A stretch of DNA of 64,000 bases from Micromonospora tarapacensis (lineage in GTDB: Bacteria > Actinomycetota > Actinomycetes > Mycobacteriales > Micromonosporaceae), in contig NZ_JAHCDI010000003.1 of the NCBI RefSeq assembly GCF_019697375.1, positions 496,001-560,000 on the forward strand, written 5' to 3'. Below the pieces are notes generated by a model, which worked only from the letters and a program-made list of their open reading frames with translations, had not been told where the DNA came from and did not search any database. Both the position numbers and the translations under genes were made by a program. Below, in pieces: positions 8,023-16,490 of this stretch. Position 1 is the first letter of the stretch, and each line of letters begins with the position of its first letter.

Positions 8023-9384
8023 GTGGAGTTGCCAGCGTCGCAGGACTCGACCCGGCCCGAGGTCCACGTCGCGGTTGGTCCCATTTCAGCCGCTGATAGC
8101 CGGGTGCCAGAGTTGCGGCTCTGGGGCATCCGCCGGTCAATCGCACTGGCTGTTGCGGCAGGGCTGTTACTGGTCGGAGGCCTGATCGCTGCGGCACTCT
8201 GGTACGCCGGTTGGCCTAGCCTTCAGCGGGATGGAACGGTCACGGCAGCGGCGCTGTTCGACCTCTTGAAGCTTGTCTTCGCTGTTGTGGCGGGAATCGG
8301 CGGTGTCGCAGCGCTGGTGGTCGCCTACCGGCGGCAGCGGGTAGCGGAGCACACAAACAGGCTTGCGGAATTCGCCCATCAGCTGGCGCATGCTGCTGAT
8401 CTGCGTGCCGAAGTCTCCAAGGCTCTCGCCGAGGCGGCCGACGAGCGGGCCAAGATCGAGGCTGATCGAAACGGTGTTCGGCTGTTCAACGAACGCTTCG
8501 CCAAGGCATCCGAGCAGATGGGGTCGGAGAAGGCTGCCGTACGCCTAGCGGGTGCCTACGCCATGGCCGGTCTTGCTGATGACTGGCTGGAAGGGCGGCA
8601 GACCTGCATAGACGTCCTTTGTGCCTACCTCCGCATGCCCTATGCACCGCCCCCGGATGCTTCGAACGAAGCGCCGGCGCCGGCCGACGACCAGGCGTTG
8701 ATCGTGGACGCGAAGACGGTCTGGGCAGCTCGCGAGGAGCGGGAGGTGCGCCATACCGTTGTACGCCTCATCGGCATGCACCTACGTCCTACCGAAGACG
8801 GCGCGACCTCATGGTGCGGCTACGACTTCGACTTCACCGGCGCGGTCTTCGACGGTGGCGACTTCTCAGGCGCAACTTTCAGCGGTGGTCTGGTTTCCTT
8901 CCACGGGGCGACTTTCAGCAGCGGCCTGATGGCCTTCGGCAGAGCGACGTTCAGCGGTGGGCGGGTGTCCTTCATGCAATCGACATTCGGTGGCGGGATG
9001 GTGACCTTCGCCGAGGCGACGTTCAGTGGCGGGACTGTGGCCTTCGCTGGGGCGAAGTTCACCGGTGGGCGGCTGTCCTTCAACGAGGCCACATTCAGTG
9101 GCGGGATGATGTCGTTCGTCGAGGCGACCTTCAGCGGCGGGAAGGTGTCGTTCTATGGGGTGACGTTCAGCGACGGGGAGGTGCTGTTCCCTTGGTCGAC
9201 GTTCAGCGGCGGAGCGGTGTCGTTCTACGAGGCGACGTTCGGTGGCGGGACGGTGTCGTTCAACAAGGCGGCGTTCAGAGGCGGGACGGTGTCCTTCGAG
9301 CGCGCAACATTTGAAGTACCGCCCACGTTCGACGTATGGCCGGCTGGGCGGGCTCCGGACGGTCTGGTCCTGCCCGGGGCGTGA
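8023..9384 (+). CDS. membrane protein with twelve 12-residue (pentapeptide-like) repeats
   Basis: 453 residues. Two hydrophobic helices (about 39-62 and 75-105) are followed by a charged helical stretch with coiled-coil character (110-165) and a conserved block, AAVRLAGAYAMAGLADDW...QTCIDVLCAYLRMPY (165-210). An acidic linker and HTVVRLIGMHLRP precede FDFTGAVFDGGDFSGATF. Then come twelve copies of a 12-residue unit of the form xTFSGGxVSFxx (about 284-430), which should stack as a right-handed beta-helix. GTG 8023 follows AAGGAGG (8014-8020) at short spacing; TTG 8029 has better spacing. Similar TM-plus-pentapeptide-like proteins are widespread in actinobacteria, but I know of no function. It lies beside an integrase remnant, so it may be island cargo. 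Confidence 0.85.
   Translation: MELPASQDSTRPEVHVAVGPISAADSRVPELRLWGIRRSIALAVAAGLLLVGGLIAAALWYAGWPSLQRDGTVTAAALFDLLKLVFAVVAGIGGVAALVVAYRRQRVAEHTNRLAEFAHQLAHAADLRAEVSKALAEAADERAKIEADRNGVRLFNERFAKASEQMGSEKAAVRLAGAYAMAGLADDWLEGRQTCIDVLCAYLRMPYAPPPDASNEAPAPADDQALIVDAKTVWAAREEREVRHTVVRLIGMHLRPTEDGATSWCGYDFDFTGAVFDGGDFSGATFSGGLVSFHGATFSSGLMAFGRATFSGGRVSFMQSTFGGGMVTFAEATFSGGTVAFAGAKFTGGRLSFNEATFSGGMMSFVEATFSGGKVSFYGVTFSDGEVLFPWSTFSGGAVSFYEATFGGGTVSFNKAAFRGGTVSFERATFEVPPTFDVWPAGRAPDGLVLPGA
8869..9312 (+). repeat. 36-bp coding repeats, about 12 copies
   Basis: The DNA encoding the 12-residue units repeats with a 36-bp period; the core is a variant of gcgaCNTTCAGYGGYGGG. Copies differ at many sites, so this is an old repeat kept at the protein level, not a recent tandem duplication. 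Confidence 0.8.
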
Positions 9385-9905
9385 GCATCAGCGGGCGCGG
9401 CAGTGTAGATGGTGGGCGACAGGCCGGCGGCCACCGTGGTCGGTCATCTATGGACTGGTGTCGATCGGCCCGGTTGCGGACATCGCCGTCAGTGCTTGAC
9501 GGGCCTTGTTCTGCTCCTTGCGCTGCCCTGCTGATCGAGCGGGTCGGCCTGGCGCCGGGTAGTCCGAGATCTTCTCTGTCGCCCTCCCTGTCGTGTGTCC
9601 GCCACTCTCGTGGGTGTTTGACCGTTGACCCACCGGCGTGAAGCGGCAAGAGTGGTAGAGCGGCGTGTGGATGGCCTGCCGGGTTCGCGGGCTTCTGGCT
9701 CAATGCTGGCAAATCGCATGCCTTGTCGTTTTGGGCATCCCTCAGATGCTCGGCGGGGATGTGACTGGCCCTGACGATCGGCCGACGAGGGCGGGTCGCA
9801 CGTACGGGGACCGGGGTTGCCCGTTCACCCGCTTTTCCGGCTGCTCGGGCTGTGGCACGATCGGGCGTACCCGTCGCTACACCCCCGAAGGCAGGAGTGC
9901 TCCCG
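9385..9905. other. 520-bp stretch without a recognisable gene
   Basis: Open frames on both strands here are Arg/Pro-rich with no domain pattern and no ribosome-binding site. I see no repeat, tRNA or hairpin of note. It probably contains the promoter of the small gene at 9906 and may be the far part of the decayed island. Confidence 0.5.
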
Positions 9906-10103
9906 ATGTCTCGTCGAATGAGTGGTCGTGTGTTTGCCGCAATCGCGGCGACCGCCATGCTCGCTGCGGTGGGTGCTGCCGTGGTCAGTCTCGGCGAGGT
10001 GCAACTCGTCGGTATCGGTTCGGACACCGCCCCCCTGACCGCCAACGGCGTCGAGTGGGGCGCTCCCGCGCCGAACGGTGTGGTCGCGTCAGACGCCCGC
10101 TGA
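9906..10103 (+). CDS. small exported peptide (65 aa), function unknown
   Basis: ATG 9906 follows AGGAG (9893-9897) with 8-base spacing, a good ribosome-binding site. The product starts MSRRMSGRV, then a hydrophobic core AAIAATAMLAAVGAAVVSL typical of a signal peptide or anchor, then a short polar tail with GVEWGAPAPNGVVASDAR. There is no family I recognise. The gene ends 38 bp before the GGDEF-EAL gene, so the two may be one transcription unit and the peptide could act with that membrane sensor; this is inference. Confidence 0.65.
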   Translation: MSRRMSGRVFAAIAATAMLAAVGAAVVSLGEVQLVGIGSDTAPLTANGVEWGAPAPNGVVASDAR

Positions 10104-10141
10104 CCAGGGGGCACTCGGGGAACCGGTGAGGGGATCTTCGC

Positions 10142-12667
10142 GTGCCGGCTAGAGAGGCACCACGTCGTCCAATCGCAACCGCCTGGCTGATCACCACACC
10201 CCTCGCGGTACTGGCCGTGGCCAGTACCGCCATCCTGGCCTTCACCGCGGAATTCGGCGAGCGGGATCTGTTCCTGGCCGCGCTTCTGCTGGTCGTGATG
10301 GTCGTGGCGGGCATCCCCACCCTGAGCTTGGTCGTCCGGCGGCAGGCCGTCGTCATTACCCTCACCGAGATACCGCTGGTCCTCGCGTTCTACAGCCTCA
10401 GCCCGCTGCTGGTCGTGGTGATCGTCACCTTGGCGGCGATCATCACGCAGACGTACCGCCGCTATCCGCCGCCGAAGCTGTGGTTCAACGTGGCGAGGGA
10501 CGCCGCCGGCGTCTCGGTCGCCGGGCTTGTCGTTGCCGTGGCCCTGCCGTTCGACGGGGTCGGCCTCGGCACCTGGGCAGTCCTGTTTGCCGCGATCACG
10601 GCGAACAGCCTGATCAGCCTGGCCGCGGTGGTTGGCGTGATCACGCTGTTGCAGGGCTGGCAGGGTTCCCGGGAGACGGCGGGTACGGCCGCCCAGGTCT
10701 TCCTGACCCTTGCGCTGAACGTCGTGGTCGGCCTGCTCATCCTGATCACCCTGGCCAGCACCCTGTGGTCGATCCTGTTGCTGGGCGCGATCACCATCGC
10801 GGGCGCACTGCTCTACCGGTCCTACTCGCGTTTCCTCCGGCAGCACCGCACCCTCGGCGACATGTACGAGCTGACCCGTGCGATGGCCAGTGCCGGCGCG
10901 GAGGGGAACCTCGCGGACGCCCTGCTGGGCCGGATCCGCGCCCTGATGCAGGCCGAGTATGCCACCCTGTGGCTGCCGGCCCAGGGCCGCCATCCAGAGG
11001 TGCTGCTCACTGCCCGGCTGGACGATCGCGGCCTGCTCGACGTGGCGCAGACGCCCGTGGTGGTCCGTCAGCGCACGCTGGAAACCGGCCAGACGCTGGC
11101 CGCCGGGCGCCTGCTCGGCGGTGACCCGGAACTGCGCCGTGAGCTGACCCGGCGGCAGGTCAAGGACGTCATCGCCATTCCGTTGCGCTCCGGCCAGGTG
11201 GTCATCGGGACGGTCGAGGTGGTGAACCGGCTCAGCGACGTGGGGCACTTCGCGCCGGCCGACGTGCCGATCCTCGAGACCGTCGCCGCGCACGCCGCCG
11301 TCGCGCTGGAGAACTCCCGGCTGGTGGACCGGCTGCGGCACGACGCCTACCACGACGGTCTCACGAAGCTGCCCAACCGGCGCCGGATCCTCGGCGCGCT
11401 GGCCGAGGCGGTCCGGATCCGGGCTCCCGGTGAGGTGGTCGCGCTGCTGCTCTTCGACGTCGACCGGCTGCGCCAGGTGAACGAGGCCCTCGGCCACGCC
11501 GCCGGGGACAAGGTCCTGGTCGAGGTCGCCGACCGGCTGCTCGGCTGCGTTCCCTCGGCCGCGCTGGTCGGGCGGGCCGGTGGCGACGAGTTCCTGGTGA
11601 CCCTGCGTCTGGAGAGCGCCGAGGCGGCCGTCGAGCTTGCCGGCCAGTTACGGGAACAGATCCGCGACGAGATGGTCTTCGACGCCCTCACGCTGGACGT
11701 GGACACCGCGGTCGGGGTGGTCGTACACCCGGATCACGGCAGCGACCCGGCCACCCTGTTGCAACGGGTGGACGTGGCCGCGACCGCGGCCAAGGCGGTC
11801 CCGGGGAGTGTGCAGTTGTACACGCCGGTCCTGGAGTCGCGGGCGCTGCACCGGCTCGGGCTCGCCGGTGACCTGCGCAGTGCCCTCGACAACGATGAGC
11901 TGGAGGTCTACTACCAGCCGAAGGTGACGCTGCGGGACCGCCGGCTCGTCGGGGTCGAGTGCCTGGCCCGCTGGGAGCACCCGACGCACGGCGCGGTCGC
12001 TCCGGAGGATTTCGTCGCGGTGGCCGAGCACACCGGGCAGCTCGGCCGGCTCACCGAGTTCGTGCTCCGGGAAGGGCTGCGGCGCAGCCGTGACTGGGCG
12101 CACGGCGGCCAGTCACTCGCCGTCGCCGTCAACCTCTCCGCGCGTACGCTCACCGACCAGCACTTCCCGGAGCGGGTGGGTGAGCTGTTGGGCGAGTACG
12201 ACGTACCGGCGCAGTTGCTGACCCTGGAGGTGCCGGAGGCCGGCGTGCTCGACGGCACCGAGCGTCCGATCCCGACCCTGCGACGGCTGCGCGACCTGGG
12301 CGTACGGTTGTCGGTGGACGACTTCGGCACCGGGAACTCGTCGCTGGCCCACCTGCGCCGGCTGCCGGTGCACGAGGTGAAGGTCGACCACTCCTTCGTG
12401 CAGGGCATGGCGACCGACCCGGGGGATCTGGCGATCGTCAATGCCGTGGTCACCCTCTCTCAGCAGTTCGGCCTCACCGTGGTGGCCGAAGGAGTGGAGA
12501 GCGAGTTGACCCTGGAACTGCTCCAGGACATCGGCTGCGAGATCGGTCAGGGGTTCCTGTTCAGCCGGCCGCTGCCGTACGAGCGGCTGGAGGCGTGGTT
12601 CGGGGCCCAGATCGACCCGGAGTCGATCTCCAACAGCGAGCTTCCGCGCCTACGTGCGGTGCCTTGA
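10142..12667 (+). CDS. membrane GAF-GGDEF-EAL protein (cyclic-di-GMP turnover)
   Basis: 841 residues. The N-terminal 215 residues form about seven membrane helices; 240-400 is a GAF-like sensor, followed by GGDEF (about 415-570) and EAL (about 590-820) domains. The diguanylate cyclase signature GGDEF (480-484) is intact. The phosphodiesterase signature reads ECL (606-608) in place of EAL, but other metal and catalytic motifs are present: NLSARTL, LEVPE, DDFGTG, KVDHSFV, AEGVE and QGFLFSRPL. Both activities are therefore possible, with the A-to-C change uncertain in effect. GTG 10142 follows a purine-rich GGTGAGGGG. It probably converts GTP to c-di-GMP and/or degrades it at the membrane. Confidence 0.93.
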   Translation: MPAREAPRRPIATAWLITTPLAVLAVASTAILAFTAEFGERDLFLAALLLVVMVVAGIPTLSLVVRRQAVVITLTEIPLVLAFYSLSPLLVVVIVTLAAIITQTYRRYPPPKLWFNVARDAAGVSVAGLVVAVALPFDGVGLGTWAVLFAAITANSLISLAAVVGVITLLQGWQGSRETAGTAAQVFLTLALNVVVGLLILITLASTLWSILLLGAITIAGALLYRSYSRFLRQHRTLGDMYELTRAMASAGAEGNLADALLGRIRALMQAEYATLWLPAQGRHPEVLLTARLDDRGLLDVAQTPVVVRQRTLETGQTLAAGRLLGGDPELRRELTRRQVKDVIAIPLRSGQVVIGTVEVVNRLSDVGHFAPADVPILETVAAHAAVALENSRLVDRLRHDAYHDGLTKLPNRRRILGALAEAVRIRAPGEVVALLLFDVDRLRQVNEALGHAAGDKVLVEVADRLLGCVPSAALVGRAGGDEFLVTLRLESAEAAVELAGQLREQIRDEMVFDALTLDVDTAVGVVVHPDHGSDPATLLQRVDVAATAAKAVPGSVQLYTPVLESRALHRLGLAGDLRSALDNDELEVYYQPKVTLRDRRLVGVECLARWEHPTHGAVAPEDFVAVAEHTGQLGRLTEFVLREGLRRSRDWAHGGQSLAVAVNLSARTLTDQHFPERVGELLGEYDVPAQLLTLEVPEAGVLDGTERPIPTLRRLRDLGVRLSVDDFGTGNSSLAHLRRLPVHEVKVDHSFVQGMATDPGDLAIVNAVVTLSQQFGLTVVAEGVESELTLELLQDIGCEIGQGFLFSRPLPYERLEAWFGAQIDPESISNSELPRLRAVP

Positions 12668-12698
12668 ACAGCGCGTACGTCAGCACCGGGGATCCGAT

Positions 12699-12727
12699 TT
12701 CACCAGCACGACGGTGCCGTGTACTCT
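12699..12727 (+). promoter_or_regulatory. promoter of the tRNA-Thr / tRNA-Met / rpmG unit
   Basis: TTCACC (12699-12704), 17-base spacer, TACTCT (12722-12727), with tRNA-Thr starting 33 bases downstream. Confidence 0.6.
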
Positions 12728-12759
12728 TACCTCTGCGCGGCCACCGAGTGATCGTGCAG

Positions 12760-12832
12760 GCCCCCTTAGCTCAGTCGGCAGAGCGTCTCCATGGTAAGGA
12801 GAAGGTCTACGGTTCGATTCCGTAAGGGGGCT
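12760..12832 (+). tRNA. tRNA-Thr (anticodon GGT)
   Basis: 73 bases without encoded CCA. GCCCCCT pairs with AGGGGGC. The anticodon stem TCTCC/GGAGA holds the loop ATGGTAA, giving GGT. T-loop GTTCGATTC. Confidence 0.95.
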
Positions 12833-12857
12833 CAGAGGGTCCGGCTGGGCCCACCGC

Positions 12858-12930
12858 GGCGGTGTAGCTCAGATGGCAGAGCAAGCGGCTCATAATCGCT
12901 GTGTCGCCGGTTCAAGTCCGGCCACCGCTA
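12858..12930 (+). tRNA. tRNA-Met (anticodon CAT)
   Basis: 73 bases without encoded CCA. Acceptor GGCGGTG/CACCGCT has a G-T first pair. The anticodon loop CTCATAA gives CAT. T-arm GCCGG-TTCAAGT-CCGGC. The paired first acceptor position argues for elongator over initiator. Confidence 0.92.
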
Positions 12931-13064
12931 CTCTCGTCCGCCCCGGAGGATCTCCGGTGGTCGGTGGGGACGGGCGCCGCAGGCGCCCGCTTTGCATGTC
13001 TGACCAGGCGGCGCGTAGGCTGTTGCGCTGTAGTTGTATCCGTTAGCGAGGAAGGCACTCCGCC

Positions 13065-13232
13065 GTGGCGAAGGCGACCGATGTCCGGCCGAAGATCACT
13101 TTGGCGTGTGTGGAGTGCAAGGAGCGCAACTACATCACGCGCAAGAACCGCCGTAACGACCCGGACCGCATCGAGCTGAAGAAGTTCTGCCCCCGGGACG
13201 GTCGGCACACCGTTCACCGCGAGACGCGCTGA
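13065..13232 (+). CDS. rpmG: 50S ribosomal protein L33
   Basis: 55-residue large-subunit protein starting at GTG 13065 after GAGGAAGG. It reads [24 protein letters not shown] and ends [17 protein letters not shown]. Cys15, Cys18 and Cys42 are present but the fourth ligand is not Cys (CPRDGRH), so zinc binding is partial or lost. It lies behind tRNA-Thr and tRNA-Met and before the hadA-like gene, the same order as in mycobacteria. Confidence 0.95.
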   Translation: MAKATDVRPKITLACVECKERNYITRKNRRNDPDRIELKKFCPRDGRHTVHRETR

Positions 13233-13269
13233 ATCTGGCCGGGCCGATTCGGTCCGGATCCACCCGTGT

Positions 13270-13337
13270 CGCGATCGCCGATCCGGACGAGTGGCGCGGC
13301 CCTGGGCCGCCGCTGGCCGTCCGGGTCGGCGATCGCG
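13270..13337 (+). terminator. long-stem terminator after rpmG
   Basis: 20-bp stem: 13270-13289 pairs with 13318-13337 with one G-T pair. The 28-base loop is itself GC-rich, and CTTTGCG follows. It separates the tRNA/rpmG unit from hadA. Confidence 0.75.
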
Positions 13338-13358
13338 CTTTGCGTGTAGGTTCGCCGC

Positions 13359-13805
13359 ATGTCCCTGGACCACTCCTTCGTCGGCCGGACCTACCCGCCG
13401 ACTGCCCCCTACCAGGTGGGCCGCGAGAAGATCCGTGAGTTCGCGACGGCGATCGGCGCTTCCGATCCCGCCCACCACGACCCGGAGGCCGCCCGCGCGC
13501 TGGGTCACCCGGACGTGGTCGCGCCGCCGACCTTCCCGGTGGTGCTCACCATGGCCGCCAGCCGGCAACTGATCGAGGATCCGGCCCTCGGCGTCGACTA
13601 CAGCCGGGTCGTCCACGGTGACCAGCGGTTCGCGTACACGCGGCCGGTGGTGGCCGGCGACGAGTTGGTCTGCGTCAACACCGTCGAGGACATCACCAGC
13701 CGCGGCGGCCACGAGTTCCTGACCACCCGGACCGACGTCAGCACGACCGCCGGCGAGCCGGTGGTCGCCGTCTGGTCCAAACTCGTCGTACGCGGGGAGG
13801 CCTGA
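13359..13805 (+). CDS. hadA: MaoC-like dehydratase, HadA-type subunit
   Basis: 148 residues with an N-terminal MaoC-like hot-dog domain: DHSFVGRTYPP, then GASDPAHHDPEAA and VAPPTFPVVLTMAA. In mycobacteria HadA pairs with HadB as the (3R)-hydroxyacyl-ACP dehydratase of FAS-II. Micromonosporaceae make no mycolic acids, so here the pair may dehydrate another acyl-ACP or acyl-CoA. The next gene starts 1 bp after the stop. No Shine-Dalgarno is seen; TAGGTT (13347-13352) ends 6 bases before ATG 13359, so the mRNA is likely leaderless. Confidence 0.88.
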   Translation: MSLDHSFVGRTYPPTAPYQVGREKIREFATAIGASDPAHHDPEAARALGHPDVVAPPTFPVVLTMAASRQLIEDPALGVDYSRVVHGDQRFAYTRPVVAGDELVCVNTVEDITSRGGHEFLTTRTDVSTTAGEPVVAVWSKLVVRGEA

Positions 13806-13806
13806 C

Positions 13807-14199
13807 GTGGAACTGCCCACCCAGACGTTCCGGGTGACCCGGGCGGACCTGGTCCGCTACGCCGGTGCCTCGGGCGACTTCAACCCGATCCACTGGAGTG
13901 ACCGGTTCGCCACCAAGGTCGGCCTGCCCGGGGTGATCGCCCATGGCATGTTCACCATGGCGCTCGTGGGCCGGGCGGTGACCGCCTGGGCCGGCTCGCC
14001 CGACGCGGTGGTCGAGTACGGCGTGCGGTTCACCCGCCCGGTGGTGGTTCCCGACGACGACGCCGGCACCGAGATCGTGGTGACCGCCGTGGTACGCGAG
14101 GTGACCGACGACGGTCTGACCAAGCTCGACGTGACCGCCACCTGCCTCGACGAGAAGGTGTTGTCGCAGGCGCGAGCGACCGTGCGGACGATCGGCTGA
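13807..14199 (+). CDS. hadB: MaoC-like dehydratase, HadB-type subunit
   Basis: 130 residues, a single hot-dog fold with the hydratase-2 motif GDFNPIHW; Asp24 and His29 match the catalytic pair of this family. GLPGVIAHGMFTMAL follows. It is expected to be the catalytic partner of the preceding HadA-like protein, given the tight spacing (1 bp) and family knowledge. GTG start immediately after the TGA of hadA. Confidence 0.9.
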   Translation: MELPTQTFRVTRADLVRYAGASGDFNPIHWSDRFATKVGLPGVIAHGMFTMALVGRAVTAWAGSPDAVVEYGVRFTRPVVVPDDDAGTEIVVTAVVREVTDDGLTKLDVTATCLDEKVLSQARATVRTIG

Positions 14200-14232
14200 G
14201 CGGTGCCGGGTGGCGCGACCGGGGTGTGCCGG

Positions 14233-14262
14233 TTGGGAAAGTCGGGTGGGTACCCGTACACT
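14233..14262 (+). promoter_or_regulatory. promoter of tRNA-Trp
   Basis: TTGGGA (14233-14238), 18-base spacer, TACACT (14257-14262), about 66 bp before the tRNA. It may also feed secE-nusG. Confidence 0.65.
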
Positions 14263-14327
14263 GGTCCGCCGTGGGGCAAGTGACCCCTGCCTGGTCGTGT
14301 GACCTGGTGGGGCGAGGGTTGCCGCAC

Positions 14328-14400
<73 letters not shown>

Positions 14401-14612
14401 CGCCTCAGGCCTGACCGTTCCGTGGGTCGCGCCACCTTCTGGTGGCGCCCGGCCCGTGGTGGTGGCATCGGCGGGGAGGTTCCGAGGCATCGGGCCCTTC
14501 CGGTCGATCCGCCGGCCGCGGCCCGTCCCGGGACGGTTGGGTCCGGCTGGCGTGACCAAGCGCCGCGCACGTGCACCGCGTGCGACACCGACATCCCGCG
14601 ACGGAGGGCGAA

Positions 14613-15005
14613 GTGGCCGACAACAAGCGGCGCGGCGAGGACGCCGACGACGACCGCCTGAACGACGACGCCGTCGTCGACGACGGTGCCGAGGACGATG
14701 CCACCGACGCGGACGAGCCGGTTTCCCGGGGCGGCACCGCCACCCGTTCGCGGGCCAGGGCGGATTCCGCGGACAGTCGTAAGACGCGTACCGACGGCGA
14801 CAAGGTGGGTCTCTTCGGCCGCCTCGCGCGTTTCGTCCGCGAGGTGGTGGCCGAACTGCGTAAGGTCATCTGGCCGACCCGCAAGGAGCTGCTGACCTAC
14901 ACGGCTGTCGTGATCGCGTTCGTCACGGTGATGCTGACGATCGTGGCCGTCCTCGACTACGGCTTTGCCAAGGGCGTGTTGTGGGTCTTCGGCAACCCCA
15001 GCTGA
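14613..15005 (+). CDS. secE: preprotein translocase subunit SecE
   Basis: Small tail-anchored subunit of the SecYEG channel, 130 residues. An acidic, low-complexity head (about 1-65) precedes the conserved FVREVVAELRKVIWPTRKELLTYT and one transmembrane helix (about 97-120). The head makes it longer than most SecE, a common actinobacterial feature. GTG 14613 has GGAGGG at 14603-14608. nusG follows 39 bp downstream. Confidence 0.95.
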   Translation: MADNKRRGEDADDDRLNDDAVVDDGAEDDATDADEPVSRGGTATRSRARADSADSRKTRTDGDKVGLFGRLARFVREVVAELRKVIWPTRKELLTYTAVVIAFVTVMLTIVAVLDYGFAKGVLWVFGNPS

Positions 15006-15044
15006 CCGGCTGACACGTGCCGATAGTGACGGAAGTGAGCAAGC

Positions 15045-15767
15045 GTGCCTGAGTACGACGAGACCGCCGAGACCCCGGACGAGCAGTCCGCGGTGGCGAC
15101 GGCGGCTGGTGACGAGTCGGTCGAGGCCGCCAGCGAGCCGGAGTTCGACATGACCGAGCCCGCGCCCGACGAGGACTTCGACCCGGTCGCGGAGTTGCGG
15201 CAGAAGCTGCGTTACGCACCGGGCGACTGGTACGTGGTGCATTCGTACGCCGGCTACGAGAACAAGGTCAAGACCAACCTCGAGACCCGGATCACCTCCC
15301 TCGACATGGAGGACTACATCTACCAGGTCGAGGTGCCGACCCGGGAGGAGGTCGAGGTCAAGAACGGCAAACGTGCCCAGGTCCAGGCCAAGGTCTTTCC
15401 CGGCTACATCCTGGTCCGGATGGAACTGACCGCCGAGTCCTACTCCTGCGTGCGCAACACGCCGGGGGTCACCGGCTTCGTCGGTGCGACCGACCGGGCT
15501 GACCGGCCCGCGCCGTTGAGCCTCGACGAGGTGCTCAAGTGGTTGGCGCCGACCGTCGAGACCGAGCAGAAGAGGGCCAAGCCGGAGATCAAGGTCCTCG
15601 ACTTCGAGGTCGGCGACTCGGTGACGGTCACCGATGGCGCCTTCGCCTCGCTGCCGGCCACGATCAGTGAGATCAACGCCGACCAGCAGAAGCTCAAGGT
15701 GCTGGTGTCGATCTTCGGTCGGGAGACGCCGGTGGAGCTGAACTTCAACCAGGTCGCGAAGATCTGA
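15045..15767 (+). CDS. nusG: transcription termination/antitermination protein NusG
   Basis: 240 residues. An acidic extension of about 58 residues precedes the NGN domain ([20 protein letters not shown]...[11 protein letters not shown]). The C-terminal KOW domain has [19 protein letters not shown]. It binds RNA polymerase and couples it to Rho or the ribosome. GTG start. The secE-nusG pair precedes rplK-rplA in the standard order, with a terminator hairpin right after the stop. Confidence 0.96.
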   Translation: MPEYDETAETPDEQSAVATAAGDESVEAASEPEFDMTEPAPDEDFDPVAELRQKLRYAPGDWYVVHSYAGYENKVKTNLETRITSLDMEDYIYQVEVPTREEVEVKNGKRAQVQAKVFPGYILVRMELTAESYSCVRNTPGVTGFVGATDRADRPAPLSLDEVLKWLAPTVETEQKRAKPEIKVLDFEVGDSVTVTDGAFASLPATISEINADQQKLKVLVSIFGRETPVELNFNQVAKI

Positions 15768-15773
15768 GCTGCC

Positions 15774-15811
15774 GACCGCCGGCGGTGGGACTGATCCCGT
15801 CGCCGGCGGTC
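15774..15811 (+). terminator. terminator after nusG
   Basis: Perfect 11-bp stem GACCGCCGGCG (15774-15784) with CGCCGGCGGTC (15801-15811), followed by GCCTTCTTCC. Confidence 0.75.
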
Positions 15812-15975
15812 GCCTTCTTCCGGGCGGTCCGACCGACAGGCCAACCTCCGTGGGCGGACGGATCCCAGCCTGCGCTACCCTAGAACGTCGCTGCCGTCGC
15901 ACCCGCGCTGGCCGTGCGCGCCCCCGACGGCGACGTCGTGTGAACATTTCCCAGCTCCAAGCCCCAGGAAGAGAC

Positions 15976-16407
15976 ATGCCTCCGAAGAAGAAGCTCGTCA
16001 AGACGTTCACGCTTCAGCTGCCGGCGGGCCAGGCCACTCCGGCACCGCCGGTCGGCCCCGCGCTCGGTCAGCACGGCGTGAACATCATGGAGTTCTGCAA
16101 GTCGTACAACGCGCAGACCGAGTCGCAGCGGGGCGACATCGTCCCCGCCGAGATCAGCGTGTACGAGGACCGTTCCTTCACCTTCGTGCTGAAGACCCCG
16201 CCCGCCGCCCGGCTGCTGATCAAGGCGGCCGGCGTGCAGAAGGGCTCGGGCGTCCCGCACACGCAGAAGGTCGGCTCGGTGACCCGCGCACAGCTGCGCG
16301 AGATCGCCGAGAAGAAGATGGCCGACCTCAACGCCAACGACCTCGACCAGGCTGAGAAGATCATCGCCGGCACCGCCCGGTCGATGGGCCTGAACGTCGC
16401 CGACTGA
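15976..16407 (+). CDS. rplK: 50S ribosomal protein L11
   Basis: 143 residues. It carries the L11 signature [19 protein letters not shown] and the rRNA-binding C-terminal domain ([22 protein letters not shown]...GTARSMG). It forms the GTPase-associated centre with 23S rRNA. ATG 15976 with GGAAGAG upstream. A weak -10-like TACCCT is at 15876-15881, downstream of the nusG terminator. rplA follows 83 bp later. Confidence 0.97.
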   Translation: MPPKKKLVKTFTLQLPAGQATPAPPVGPALGQHGVNIMEFCKSYNAQTESQRGDIVPAEISVYEDRSFTFVLKTPPAARLLIKAAGVQKGSGVPHTQKVGSVTRAQLREIAEKKMADLNANDLDQAEKIIAGTARSMGLNVAD

Positions 16408-16490
16408 CGTCGACCGCAGCCGACCCGTACGGATCGTGGGAGGGCGCGCGAACACCGCGGCCCGCCAGAGACCACAGGAGTAAACAGAAG

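Noticed and set aside
8869..9312. 36-bp period repeats as a CRISPR array
   Set aside because: The period is continuous without spacers, lies inside an open frame and encodes 12-residue protein units.
9489..9719. Minus-strand 76-codon frame in the 9385-9905 gap
   Set aside because: Arg/Thr/Pro-rich with no hydrophobic pattern, no ribosome-binding site and no recognisable family.
10142..12667. EAL domain called inactive because of ECL
   Set aside because: The metal-binding Glu and all other catalytic motifs remain, so inactivity cannot be concluded from the Ala-to-Cys change alone.
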